This document shows positions 29,546 to 38,668 of a stretch of DNA of 64,000 nt, piece after piece. Below the pieces are notes generated by a model that ran no database searches, was not told the origin of the DNA, and saw only the letters and a list, made by a program, of their open reading frames with translations. Position 1 is the first letter of the stretch; each line of letters opens with the position of its first letter. The position numbers and the translations under genes are program-made. The DNA comes from Candidatus Schmidhempelia bombi str. Bimp (GTDB lineage Bacteria > Pseudomonadota > Gammaproteobacteria > Enterobacterales > Orbaceae). Location of the stretch: positions 1 through 64,000 of the forward strand of contig NZ_AWGA01000011.1 of the NCBI RefSeq assembly GCF_000471645.3. Reading direction: 5' to 3'.

Positions 29546-30859
29546 TTATTTTTTCTTGGACTCAAAAGCTTTAATAGCATCTTCAACATAATACATTCTA
29601 GCACCAGGCCATGCCTGATTCATCGGTGTTCGATTATCCAATTTATTCGCGGCACCATAACCTACGCCGAACATTCTGCCTTTGTTGGTATGATAGTAGA
29701 AATGTTCTTTTCCTCCGTCTATTTTTACTATTCTTTCCCCTGGTTCAAGATTAGGTTTTCTTTCTGTTGGCGTATATCCATAAATTGTTGGGAATGCTGA
29801 AAATAGGGTTTGTCCCCAAGTATATAGTTTGCCACTGTTGCCGATAGCGACAGTTCCTACATAACGGACATAAATCGACTGGATAGGTTCAGGGACAGGA
29901 ATTTGACGTGGGATTCCGGAGAGGCTTTCATAAATCGTCGTTATGTTTAGACCAATTGAAGCACCTCGTCCTATCCCATAAACTTTACCATTTTCGAGTA
30001 AAACTGTCGTATAAGCTTGACCTCCATTAATATATTTAATCTGGTTTCCATTAAAAATATTGTGTGTATTTAGTAATTCTGGTGGATTAACATAATCATG
30101 ACCTTTACAGAGCTCATCATCAAAGATTTGTGCTCCAGTTTGTTGATCATGACGGGCATAACCGTAAGCGCAATCTTCATTATCTCCCCAGGCATAAATA
30201 TTACCAGAGTAACCAACGGCATAACCGCTTTCATAACCACCACCAATTAAACGTATTTTTTCAGGAAGAATGACTTTTCTGATTATTTTGCGAAGATCGT
30301 CTTGTCCAGAACCATCACCTCGTTGCCCATAATACTGGGAGCCCATAGTATAAACGTCGCCATTTTTAGTTAACATATAACTCATGTACTCTCCGGCACC
30401 TATTTGTATCACGTTATCCATGATCTTTTCAGGCGTAGTGATATAGGCAGCATTTGTTGGTGACGCTTGGCCAAAAAGATTATTACCCCATCCCCAAACG
30501 GTGTTATCTTCTGCTAGGGCAATAAAATGATAGGCCCCGCCTTTTACGTCAATAATTTTTAAATCATCATTGACAAATTTCATCACTGGCGTTGGCGGGG
30601 TTTGGACTCCTACGCCTACTTCTCCATTACCTTGTAATCCATCTCCTCTATATCCCCACAGATAAACGATTCCTTTTGATGAAATCGTTAATCCTGTATC
30701 TAATGAAACAGTTGGAGAGATATAGGTAGACCCATCATAAGGTTTAACTTTTGCATAGAGTAATGCATCATTACTTATAATGGTTTCTTCGGCATATGCC
30801 GATAAATTTATTAGGTACGAAAATAGCAATAATATTGAGGTAATTAAGATTTTTGCCAT
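29546..30859 (-). CDS. Secreted seven-repeat RCC1-type beta-propeller protein
   Basis: The 437-residue product starts with a signal peptide (about 1-23, ending SAYA). It carries seven RCC1-like repeats, whose blade cores read YLWGYRGDG, WGWGNNLFGQ, YTMGSQYYGQRGDG, YAWGDNEDC, YGIGRGASIG, YTWGQTLFS and FGVGYGAAN. Seven such repeats would close a seven-bladed propeller. RCC1 domains are protein-interaction or carbohydrate-interaction folds; no enzyme motif is visible. In-frame ATGs lie at 30877 and 30868. I chose 30859 because AGGA lies 8 bp before it. The gene diverges from the Tad locus and could share its regulation. A link to the pilus is only inference. Confidence 0.85.
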   Translation of the reverse strand: MAKILITSILLLFSYLINLSAYAEETIISNDALLYAKVKPYDGSTYISPTVSLDTGLTISSKGIVYLWGYRGDGLQGNGEVGVGVQTPPTPVMKFVNDDLKIIDVKGGAYHFIALAEDNTVWGWGNNLFGQASPTNAAYITTPEKIMDNVIQIGAGEYMSYMLTKNGDVYTMGSQYYGQRGDGSGQDDLRKIIRKVILPEKIRLIGGGYESGYAVGYSGNIYAWGDNEDCAYGYARHDQQTGAQIFDDELCKGHDYVNPPELLNTHNIFNGNQIKYINGGQAYTTVLLENGKVYGIGRGASIGLNITTIYESLSGIPRQIPVPEPIQSIYVRYVGTVAIGNSGKLYTWGQTLFSAFPTIYGYTPTERKPNLEPGERIVKIDGGKEHFYYHTNKGRMFGVGYGAANKLDNRTPMNQAWPGARMYYVEDAIKAFESKKK

Positions 30860-30877
30860 ATTACACATCCTATTCAT

Positions 30878-30998
30878 AATCGAGAAAATAAAGAAAAACT
30901 AGGCTTAAAAAATAAAAATTTTATTTAATTAGTAAATGTTCTCTTAACAATTTATATTTTTCACGCTATTATACCGCATTAATTTGTATTTAAAAGAT
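30878..30998. promoter_or_regulatory. Divergent promoter region between the RCC1 gene and the Tad locus
   Basis: About 120 A+T-rich bases separate the two starts. Promoters for both directions must lie here or just inside. I could not identify a specific operator. Confidence 0.4.
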
Positions 30999-31430
30999 AT
31001 GAAAATGTTCAATCTACCAATTTTCTTTTTTTTAACAATACCTATACTTGCTTATTCATGCTATACCGATATAAAATTTCGTAAAATTTACAATGCTAAC
31101 GTGGTTTTTTTGCTCGGGTTTGTACTAATTAGTGCTTGTTTTTATCGTTGTATGCCTAATTGGCAATATGCTTTAATCATATTTTTTTGCGGTTTGTTTT
31201 TGTTTTATATCGGTGGCATTGGTGCCGGTGATATTAAACTTTTGTCTGTTTTATCGTTGACAATTCCTGATGCATATATTGTTGATTTTCTTTTACTGAT
31301 AGGGCTTTGTGGATTACCATTAATTTTAGTTATTTTAATTAATTATCATTATTGTGGTGGTAAAAATAAGTCTTTGCCTTATGGCGTAGCGATTTGTACT
31401 GGTTATGTTGCGCTTCATTTTTTGGTTTAA
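30999..31430 (+). CDS. tadV: Tad prepilin peptidase TadV (CpaA type)
   Basis: Short type IV prepilin peptidase of the A24 family, about 143 residues with four or five membrane segments. The two catalytic Asp are visible: one in the first loop as CYTDIKFRKI and one in the GxGD motif as GAGDIKLL. It cleaves the Flp prepilin after Gly and should also process TadE and TadF. The open frame begins with TTG at 30984. An ATG at 30999 or 31005 is more plausible, though none has a strong ribosome binding site. It is the first gene of the locus. Confidence 0.88.
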   Translation: MKMFNLPIFFFLTIPILAYSCYTDIKFRKIYNANVVFLLGFVLISACFYRCMPNWQYALIIFFCGLFLFYIGGIGAGDIKLLSVLSLTIPDAYIVDFLLLIGLCGLPLILVILINYHYCGGKNKSLPYGVAICTGYVALHFLV

Positions 31431-31591
31431 TTGAATGAATGATGAGCACATATTTATATTATATTTTATAAATAAAAAAGAAATATTGTGTTAAATATAC
31501 TTTTTTGGTATTTTGTCCAGAACGGTAGACATTAATATTTTTAACAAATATTTACTTAAAAATTTGTTATGTAAAAATAGAGTCATTTTAA

Positions 31592-32500
31592 ATGAATAAA
31601 AAGTTAACCATATTATATGTAATCATGATATTAGTGGGTATCATTATGCTATTTGTTATTGGTAGCCAATCGCCATCATCAAATGGTGAGAATGCCCCTA
31701 GTGGACAAAAAACGGCTCTACCCGAAAAAATTAAGGAGCATATTACCGTCGTAGAGGCTTTACATGATTTATCTGCAGGTTCAATATTAACTGCGGCTGA
31801 TTATCAGGCTAAAACAATAGAAGTTTATGAAGATAGTGATGATAGGGGAAAATATTCGTTGACGTTTCCTGATATCAATGAATATGGAGTTAGTTTGTCT
31901 ATAAAAAAGGGATCATATATTCCTATGGAAGCATTGATACCGCCATCAGCATCAAATGAGTATGTAAAAATGTTATTGCAAGAAGGAATGCTCGTTTATC
32001 CATTCCAGCTAACCAAGACAGATAAGTATTTAATTGATAATATGAAATCTGGGGATATGATCGATATTTACTTGATTTATGGTGCTGGTGGAGGAAATTA
32101 TGGACAAAGAACCGTTGAGCTTATTTCGCCAAGTAATAATTTCTTAAAGACTAGAATGAAACCAATTATTATCAATCGCCGTCTATTAAGCATTCAGCCA
32201 CCTGGTGGCGCTGAAAATTTCGTGAGTGGTGAAGAGATAGAAGGTACAGTTTTATTTATTGAACTTTCACAATCTGAAGTTAAATTGGTTAAAAGTTTAG
32301 AAGGTAATGCAAAATTATTTTTGTTTCCAAGTATAGGTGGTGCTGATATCGGTAATGCAAGTGAGATTTTAGTTGACGATGAAGCTGTCTGGCCGGTAAC
32401 AGATGCCCAAATTTTTAGCACTGATTCTTTTAATCCGCCTCCTACGGCTAGTGGAGATATGGATGCGCCGTATGGTATTAAAGAATTGAGAGGAAATTGA
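31592..32500 (+). CDS. rcpC: Flp pilus assembly protein RcpC/CpaB
   Basis: The 302-residue periplasmic protein is tethered by one N-terminal membrane segment (about 7-27). A SAF-type domain follows (about 50-125, with VVEALHDLSAGSILTAADYQ). The rest fits the RcpC/CpaB family, thought to contact the secretin and peptidoglycan. The gene ends 1 bp before rcpA, and the RBS for rcpA lies in its 3' end. A gap of about 160 bp separates it from tadV. Confidence 0.87.
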   Translation: MNKKLTILYVIMILVGIIMLFVIGSQSPSSNGENAPSGQKTALPEKIKEHITVVEALHDLSAGSILTAADYQAKTIEVYEDSDDRGKYSLTFPDINEYGVSLSIKKGSYIPMEALIPPSASNEYVKMLLQEGMLVYPFQLTKTDKYLIDNMKSGDMIDIYLIYGAGGGNYGQRTVELISPSNNFLKTRMKPIIINRRLLSIQPPGGAENFVSGEEIEGTVLFIELSQSEVKLVKSLEGNAKLFLFPSIGGADIGNASEILVDDEAVWPVTDAQIFSTDSFNPPPTASGDMDAPYGIKELRGN

Positions 32501-32501
32501 T

Positions 32502-33956
32502 GTGAATATTTATGCTGTAATAAAACGCTCAATAACTACAATAAGTCGGTTTTACAGCCTGCTATTTTATTTAGGAATAACATTATGTTTAACCAGTTAT
32601 TCTGCATCAGCTGCTGTATTTTATTTAAAACCAGGACAATCTAAAACTATTAAATCAAATGAAGCGATTGGTACTGTATTTGTCTCAGACCCTGAAATTG
32701 CTGATTATCGGGTTGTTGGCGATAGCACGGTTGTATTGTATGCAAAAAAACGAGGTTATTCAGAACTCACTATTTATGGATTAAATGAACAAATATTGAT
32801 GATGCACTCTTTTGAGGTGGATCCAATTGTTCCTGATTTACATTATCGGATAAAAAAAGAATTTCCCGATAGTAATATTCGTGTCAGTAGTATTGTTGGC
32901 AGTGGTATTAATGGTGGTAAAACAAGTTATTTGTTATCAGGAACCGCACCCGATGATGTAACTAGGGATCGGATTTACACTCTAGTAGGTAGTGCTGTCG
33001 GGGTTGAACCGATCGATGAAACAGTAAAATATGAATATTATGGTGGTTCAGAAGATGTCCGTTTTATGCGCACTCGTAAGTATCACAATATTGTTGACCG
33101 CATCCAAATAACTAAAAATAATCAAGTTAATGTTAAATTAACCTTAGTTGAAGTAAGCAAAGAGTTTACTGACAATTTGGGTATTGAATGGCAAAATCTA
33201 ACTTTAAAGAGTATGGTTAGTGGTGGGGCCGATCTTTCTAGTATTGGTACATTTAATTTGCTTGGGCTAAAACACGGTTTCGATATTAATAATATTGCAA
33301 CAGTGATAAGAGCCGTTCAGAATGATAAATTAGCTAAAATTTTGGCAGAGCCTAACTTAACAGTATTGTCTGGTGAAACAGCTTCATTTTTGGTTGGTGG
33401 TGAAATCCCTATTGTGTCTCGTGGTGCTCAAGATGATAGTCCAAGCATTACTTATAAAGAATATGGTATAAAACTGAATGTCGGTGCTAAGATTTTCAAT
33501 GATACGATACGTTTAATTATTGATAATGAATTTAGTTCAGTGTCAGGAAAATATTCATTTAGCGATTATGATATACCAACATTAAATACGCGCCGGGTAA
33601 AATCAACGATTGAACTCAAAGATGGAGACAGTTTTATTATTAGTGGATTAATCAGTGAACAAGATGTCGAAAGTTTAGTGAAAATTCCTTTTATTGGCGA
33701 TGTTCCTATCTTAGGTGCTTTAGCGCGAAGTACGTCTACATCGAGAAATAAAACAGAATTGATTGTATTTGCAACGGTAAACTTAGTTAATCCTTCTGAT
33801 TCTTTTCAAGATGCGTATATTCCAAGTTTTGAAAGAACGGATTTTAGAAACTTATTTTTCAACTATAAGAATAATCATGACAAACAAGGTAGTCGAGAAT
33901 TTCCTTTTACTAATGAAAGTACAGAATTTCTTGGTCGTGTAGGTTTCTTGGAATAA
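32502..33956 (+). CDS. rcpA: Tad secretin RcpA/CpaC
   Basis: Outer membrane secretin of 484 residues through which the Flp pilus leaves the cell. After a signal segment (about 20-37), an N0-like domain carries VFYLKPGQSKTIKSNEAIG and FVSDPEIADYRVVG. The C-terminal secretin domain has AEPNLTVLSGETASFLVGGEIPI and the LKDGDSFIISGLI segment. The start is GTG at 32502, with AGAGGAAA about 8 bp upstream. The usual partner rcpB of Pasteurellaceae is not found between rcpA and tadZ. Confidence 0.92.
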   Translation: MNIYAVIKRSITTISRFYSLLFYLGITLCLTSYSASAAVFYLKPGQSKTIKSNEAIGTVFVSDPEIADYRVVGDSTVVLYAKKRGYSELTIYGLNEQILMMHSFEVDPIVPDLHYRIKKEFPDSNIRVSSIVGSGINGGKTSYLLSGTAPDDVTRDRIYTLVGSAVGVEPIDETVKYEYYGGSEDVRFMRTRKYHNIVDRIQITKNNQVNVKLTLVEVSKEFTDNLGIEWQNLTLKSMVSGGADLSSIGTFNLLGLKHGFDINNIATVIRAVQNDKLAKILAEPNLTVLSGETASFLVGGEIPIVSRGAQDDSPSITYKEYGIKLNVGAKIFNDTIRLIIDNEFSSVSGKYSFSDYDIPTLNTRRVKSTIELKDGDSFIISGLISEQDVESLVKIPFIGDVPILGALARSTSTSRNKTELIVFATVNLVNPSDSFQDAYIPSFERTDFRNLFFNYKNNHDKQGSREFPFTNESTEFLGRVGFLE

Positions 33957-33975
33957 ATATAAGGTTGTTTAATAA

Positions 33976-35169
33976 ATGAAGCTATTTGGTGACACAAATT
34001 CAGATTCTGATGATAAAAAGGGTGATCTTGATAAGGAACGTATTGAAGGAAAAATCTCGCGCTATAAAGTTGCGATTGTTTCAACCAATGCGCCTTTAGT
34101 TGAGAAAATTCGTTCTATACTTGTACTATACAATATTGTAAGAATACAAGTTTTTGATGTTGATTTTTCTGATTTAAGAGAAAAAGTCAAATTGGATGAA
34201 TTTGATGTTGTTTTAATTGACATAGGCAGAAATACGGATGTTGAATTTATTAGTGCTTATTTAACCCAATATATTCCTGTTGATTGTATTGCATATGTAG
34301 TAGGTAATAATGATTCTATTTCTTTTGCCTATGAGTTAGAAAAGAAAGGTATCAAATATTTATTAAATAATATACAGCTGGATAATTTACCTATGCTATT
34401 ATGGGAAGGTAAAAATAAGGAAAGCAAACGCCAAGGAAATATTATTACTTTTTTAGGTTGTAAAGGCGGTGTCGGTACTTCTTATCTCGCTTATAATACC
34501 GTAAGAGGAATTTATTCATTATCAAAAATTCCAATGTTATTTGTACAAGGTGCCAGTGGCAGTTCAGATATAGATTTTATTGTAGAGGAGCCTGTAGAAA
34601 AAGATGGTTCAATTGTTCAATTAAAAAATAATATCAGTGTCCGCATTGAACCAGTGGAAACAGCTTGGAATTATAAAGATGATAGTACATCTAAATTTAA
34701 TTTAATTGTATTTGATCATAATTTGAATAATAATTTATCAGTGTCACAAATGAATAATGTCTTTTTGTCATCTAACTCTGTTATCTTGGTGATTAATCGT
34801 GACCCTTATTCGATAAAAGTAGCTAAGTCTATTATTGAAGAACGGGGAAGAATTATTGCTAGAGATGAAAGCATTGCTGATAAACGTTTTTTCATTTGTT
34901 TAAATGACAATCATCCTTTCAATAAGAAAGAGATGTTAAGTGATGAAGATATTGAAGAGTTTCTTGAAAGGAAAATAGATCTTAAGCAAAGATATCACCC
35001 ATCACCAAAACGATTAAAAGATGGAGATACATCTAAAGATATTAGAACTATTGCGACGTTGCTTATTGGTATTGATGGGCATAGTTCGCGTCATTCGGAA
35101 CAAGTAGATCATAAAGATAAAAGGAATCTATTAAGTTTTATAAAGTTAAGAAAAGATAAAGATGAATAG
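33976..35169 (+). CDS. tadZ: Flp pilus localisation ATPase TadZ (CpaE-like)
   Basis: A 397-residue MinD/ParA-superfamily protein. The N-terminal part (about 30-150) resembles an atypical receiver domain. The deviant Walker A is visible as CKGGVGTS near residue 162-169. TadZ/CpaE marks the pole or site of the pilus machine. The nucleotide-binding region is divergent after the P loop and ends in a charged tail (DKDKRNLLSFIKLRKDKDE-like). A hairpin with a T run follows at 35207-35241 before flp. Confidence 0.87.
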   Translation: MKLFGDTNSDSDDKKGDLDKERIEGKISRYKVAIVSTNAPLVEKIRSILVLYNIVRIQVFDVDFSDLREKVKLDEFDVVLIDIGRNTDVEFISAYLTQYIPVDCIAYVVGNNDSISFAYELEKKGIKYLLNNIQLDNLPMLLWEGKNKESKRQGNIITFLGCKGGVGTSYLAYNTVRGIYSLSKIPMLFVQGASGSSDIDFIVEEPVEKDGSIVQLKNNISVRIEPVETAWNYKDDSTSKFNLIVFDHNLNNNLSVSQMNNVFLSSNSVILVINRDPYSIKVAKSIIEERGRIIARDESIADKRFFICLNDNHPFNKKEMLSDEDIEEFLERKIDLKQRYHPSPKRLKDGDTSKDIRTIATLLIGIDGHSSRHSEQVDHKDKRNLLSFIKLRKDKDE

Positions 35170-35206
35170 ATTCTTATATAAATTTTGAGATACCATTCTC
35201 AAAGTC

Positions 35207-35241
35207 ATTGTAGATAATAATATTTTTCTACAATTTTTATT
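35207..35241 (+). terminator. Hairpin between tadZ and flp
   Basis: An 8 bp stem (ATTGTAGA at 35207-35214, TCTACAAT at 35227-35234) is followed by TTTTATT. It may terminate the tadV-tadZ transcript or protect the 5' end of flp mRNA. Confidence 0.55.
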
Positions 35242-35267
35242 AAGAAATAAAACAATGGAGTTTAATT

Positions 35268-35468
35268 ATGAAAAATTTAGTTTCTAAAGTTAAAAACTTT
35301 TTTAGAAGAGAAGATGGTGTAACGGCAATTGAATACGCAGTTGTTGTTGCTGGTGTTGCCGTTGTTGTTATTGCTATCTTTGGTGCAGATGACGGTCCAG
35401 TAAAAAAAGCTCTGAAGGGCGTATTTGATCAGTTACAAACCAAATTAGACACTCTTTGGGCTAATTAA
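35268..35468 (+). CDS. flp: Flp/Fap type pilin subunit
   Basis: A 66-residue prepilin. The cleavage and assembly motif reads DG-VTAIEYAVVVAGVAVVVIA, with Gly at the cleavage point, Glu at +5 and Tyr at +6, exactly the Flp pattern. A short acidic to basic C-terminal part of about 30 residues follows. It forms the pilus fibre for surface adhesion and biofilm growth. GGAG (35256-35259) lies upstream of the ATG. Hairpins on both sides suggest its own high-level transcript. It is unusual in lying after tadZ rather than at the head of the locus. Confidence 0.93.
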   Translation: MKNLVSKVKNFFRREDGVTAIEYAVVVAGVAVVVIAIFGADDGPVKKALKGVFDQLQTKLDTLWAN

Positions 35469-35501
35469 TTAGCATTTTAAAATTAGTTTTATTCTGCTAA
35501 T

Positions 35502-35547
35502 AAATAGAACGGGGATAGCATTAAAGCTATGTTTCCGTTCTATTTTT
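35502..35547 (+). terminator. Terminator after flp
   Basis: An 11 bp stem (AAATAGAACGG at 35502-35512, its complement at 35535-35545) with an inner 5 bp helix (ATAGC/GCTAT) ends in a T run to 35547. It should stop much of the flp transcript before tadE. Confidence 0.8.
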
Positions 35548-35586
35548 CATCTATTTTATAGAAGAATGGCTATATAAGGTGATAAG

Positions 35587-36072
35587 ATGTTTAAAAAGTT
35601 TATTAAAAATCAAAAAGGCATGATTATATCCATCGAATTTGCCATCATTGTTCCTATATTCATATTGCTATTCTTGATGTTTATTGAGTTATCGCGTTTA
35701 TTATATATTTCCACTGTTTTAGATTCGATAACTATTGATGGCAGTTATTACACTTCTAAAACTAATGATTTAGATAATAAGCAAGATTTGGAAGAAATAT
35801 TTTATAATAAAGTAACTAGAGAACAGCGGTTATGGTCTTTAGTGGCTTCGGTTGATGATTTGCAAGTCGATGTTGCGTATTGTTCTTTGGTTAATGATGC
35901 TATAGATTATCTGAATAAAAATAGTAGTAACTGTTATCGTTCTCCGTTTAGTAATGCCTTAGTCGTTTTTTCTGTAAGTTATAAATACCATCCAATGTTG
36001 ACTGATAATGCATTAGTGCAAAAATTGAAAACAACGTTATCTAGGCATGTGGTTGTTTTTAAAGAGTATTAA
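35587..36072 (+). CDS. tadE: TadE-family pseudopilin
   Basis: The 161-residue protein has an N-terminal pseudopilin motif followed by one membrane segment. The usual pattern puts Glu at +5 after the cleavage Gly. Here the sequence reads KG-MIISIEFA, so Glu falls at +6 after Gly11 or at +5 after Met12. The peptidase may therefore cut one residue later, or the motif tolerates the shift. Four Cys in the second half could form disulfides. TadE is a minor pilin-like subunit needed for Flp assembly. AAGGTG precedes the ATG. Confidence 0.8.
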   Translation: MFKKFIKNQKGMIISIEFAIIVPIFILLFLMFIELSRLLYISTVLDSITIDGSYYTSKTNDLDNKQDLEEIFYNKVTREQRLWSLVASVDDLQVDVAYCSLVNDAIDYLNKNSSNCYRSPFSNALVVFSVSYKYHPMLTDNALVQKLKTTLSRHVVVFKEY

Positions 36073-36106
36073 TTAATATAAATTAAAAATATTACTGAGA
36101 AATAAA

Positions 36107-36718
36107 ATGATGAATTTAAAAAAATCACGTTTTCTGAAAAATGAGAAAGGTGCGTTAAGTATTGAATTTGCGGGTGTTTTTATTGGATTTATTTTAATTA
36201 TATTTCTTGTCTATGATGTTTACACGACAATTGCATTACAAAATAAATTAGATCGCTCGACTTATTCTGCTTCAACTATTTTTCGTCAGCGTCCACTTTT
36301 TTTCTCAGGAGAAAGATATATTGAACAGATTGATCAACAACAAGTCGATCAACTACAAAATTTGCTTAATAGTATGATGGATAATGAGCAAATACAATTA
36401 AGGGTTGATTTACTGACAGTTAAAAGTAATCAAAATATGCCTAACAACATAATCTCCGCTCAGAAAACGGTGACCACAGTGTGCAGCTCTTCTGGATGTA
36501 ATTCGGCTTACTTTTCAAATTTACCTGATTTATCTAGCTACCATAATTTAATTGTATATTCGAAATTAGAACGTTGGATACCACTATATCGTGTATCTGC
36601 CTGTATGCCTAATAATGGTAGTTTATATACAAGAATGTCGAATAGCATAAATAATATTAACGAATTGTGCTCTTCAAGCATAGTTATTTCACGTTGTAAA
36701 GGTAATTGCTCCTATTAA
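36107..36718 (+). CDS. tadF: TadF-family pseudopilin
   Basis: The 203-residue protein has a typical pseudopilin start: KG-ALSIEFAGVF, with Glu at +5 and Phe at +6 after the cleavage Gly, followed by a membrane segment. The exported part has several Cys near its C-terminal end (CSSSGC, CMPN, LCSS, CKGNC), so disulfides are likely. It follows tadE at 34 bp. Sequence conservation outside the N terminus is low in this family; the name rests on position and motif. Confidence 0.78.
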   Translation: MMNLKKSRFLKNEKGALSIEFAGVFIGFILIIFLVYDVYTTIALQNKLDRSTYSASTIFRQRPLFFSGERYIEQIDQQQVDQLQNLLNSMMDNEQIQLRVDLLTVKSNQNMPNNIISAQKTVTTVCSSSGCNSAYFSNLPDLSSYHNLIVYSKLERWIPLYRVSACMPNNGSLYTRMSNSINNINELCSSSIVISRCKGNCSY

Positions 36719-36732
36719 GGAGGAGGCTTTAG

Positions 36733-38652
36733 ATGAAAAGGTTTCCAATTATAATGCTTTCTTATATTGTATCATTCATTAAAAATGAGAGAGGCGCATT
36801 TTTAATCTTTTTCGCGCTAGCTGTGCCTAGTTTATTAGCTTTCGGTTCTATTTCTATCGATTTTGTTCAGGCGATGAATACAAGATCTCGCCTTGCCCAA
36901 GCGGCAGATGAAGCGGCCTTAACCATTTCTGCTATAAATAATCAAAATATTGGTGATGGCAAACAGATTAATATGGAAATAGCGAATAACTATTTCAATT
37001 ATTATGTTCGAAATCAAGGAAAGTTAACGAACATTGATGTGACTTATGATAAAGAAAACAGAACATATTTTGTAACATCAAATTATGATGCTAAAACATT
37101 GTTATCAGCTTTAGTTCCTGGTAGGCAAGATCATATAAAAGTGGGAAATGATAGGGCTAGTTCTGGTTTTGTCAGAAAAGATGTTGCATTAAAATCAGCA
37201 GATATTACGTTTGTTTTAGATTTTTCTTCATCGACGACATGTAAGATAAATAGCGAATGTAATTTGTGGACATCACTAAGTAGTGCAAGCGACGTACGTA
37301 TTAATGCTCTAAAAACAGTGATGAATCGAATGATTAATAAATATGTGGATCGCTCTAATGTATTTTTTGCCATTGTGCCTTTTGATCTTGGCGTACCGAT
37401 CAAACCTGAACAAGCAATTAATATTTCCCATTTATCTAAGAAAAATGAAGCTGGTGGTGAACAGATTGGTTGTTCAGTACCTTATACATTGAAATATCCT
37501 TACAATAAAATTGATTTTTCTTTTTGGGCAAATAAATATTTAGATTTCGAATTTAAAGACTCTATTCAATACGAAAAGAAATATTACAATCGTACATTTT
37601 ATAATATGGATTATTATCGATATTTATATTATGCAAGAGTGGTTGGGCCAGCTATAGGATTACAAACTAATTCATCATTGGTTTCTAGCGGTATATGTAA
37701 CTTTAATCGTAATGGACAAACACCTAATATCTTATATGGACAATATAGTTATTCATGTGAGTTAGATAAAAATCAGAGTATTTTTCGTAATGTAAATCAA
37801 GAAAAAATTAAACAACAATATAATTTCGTGATTGATTTGATGAATCTCATGTACGATGAAGATAATACTCGCTCAGGTGATTTTTCAATAGCTAATGGTG
37901 GTTCTGTTGATTTTGAGGCTACATTAAGAAATATTTTTAATAAACAAAATATTATTGAATTTTATCAACCTGTTGCTCCAAATATATTAGGACATCGTCC
38001 TTTTACTGGGATGTGTCAATCAGCACAAGCAGGACCACAATCATTGCTTCGTGATACGGATGAGCAAGAGACTGAAGCTGAACCATTATACGAGCGAGCA
38101 TCAAAGTTAATTAGAAATGCAAAAAATCAAACTTATTTAATTCCATTTGTATCTAATAAAAGAGCCAAGATGGATATGATAAATGCTATTCAGACAATGA
38201 TGCCTGGCGGTGGTACTGATGAAATGAGCGGTTTATTGCGAGCAGCCCCAATTGCGGCTCAAGGTGGTGGTAATATTCAGAAGAAGATTATTATTCTATC
38301 GGATGGAAATAATAATGTGGTAAGGAATTTACCAGCCAGATACGTTGATCAAAATGAGTTAACGCCTTCTCTTACTAAAGTATTTCTAAAATTAGGAGTT
38401 TGTCAAATAATTCGTGATGAATTGGATCGAATTGTACGTTTAAACAATGGCGGTGACTTAATTAAACCGAGTGAGATTCATTATGTTTCATTAGATCCAA
38501 AAAGAGATACTTATAAAATGTGGTTAGAGTATTGTATGAACAATGATAAAAAGTTTATACATCAAGCTAGCACTATTGATGAATTATTGGATATTGTCCA
38601 AGAAATTATAGTTGAATCAGAAACTGGTTACTTTGAACAAAAAAATAAATAA
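36733..38652 (+). CDS. tadG: TadG-like pilus protein with a von Willebrand factor A domain
   Basis: A 639-residue protein. The N-terminal TadG-type segment reads ERG-AFLIFFALAVP before a membrane helix. It lacks the Glu at +5, so pilin-type processing is doubtful. A vWA domain follows: its metal-site motif DxSxS is visible as Asp163, Ser165 and Ser167 (VLDFSSS), and later segments GGGTDEMSG and ILSDGNNN supply further metal-site residues. An insert of about 240 residues rich in Tyr and Asn separates these parts. TadG may form a tip or base structure of the pilus. AGGAGGAGG precedes the start, the strongest ribosome binding site in the locus. Confidence 0.85.
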   Translation: MKRFPIIMLSYIVSFIKNERGAFLIFFALAVPSLLAFGSISIDFVQAMNTRSRLAQAADEAALTISAINNQNIGDGKQINMEIANNYFNYYVRNQGKLTNIDVTYDKENRTYFVTSNYDAKTLLSALVPGRQDHIKVGNDRASSGFVRKDVALKSADITFVLDFSSSTTCKINSECNLWTSLSSASDVRINALKTVMNRMINKYVDRSNVFFAIVPFDLGVPIKPEQAINISHLSKKNEAGGEQIGCSVPYTLKYPYNKIDFSFWANKYLDFEFKDSIQYEKKYYNRTFYNMDYYRYLYYARVVGPAIGLQTNSSLVSSGICNFNRNGQTPNILYGQYSYSCELDKNQSIFRNVNQEKIKQQYNFVIDLMNLMYDEDNTRSGDFSIANGGSVDFEATLRNIFNKQNIIEFYQPVAPNILGHRPFTGMCQSAQAGPQSLLRDTDEQETEAEPLYERASKLIRNAKNQTYLIPFVSNKRAKMDMINAIQTMMPGGGTDEMSGLLRAAPIAAQGGGNIQKKIIILSDGNNNVVRNLPARYVDQNELTPSLTKVFLKLGVCQIIRDELDRIVRLNNGGDLIKPSEIHYVSLDPKRDTYKMWLEYCMNNDKKFIHQASTIDELLDIVQEIIVESETGYFEQKNK

Positions 38653-38668
38653 AAAAGGTAGATTTTGA

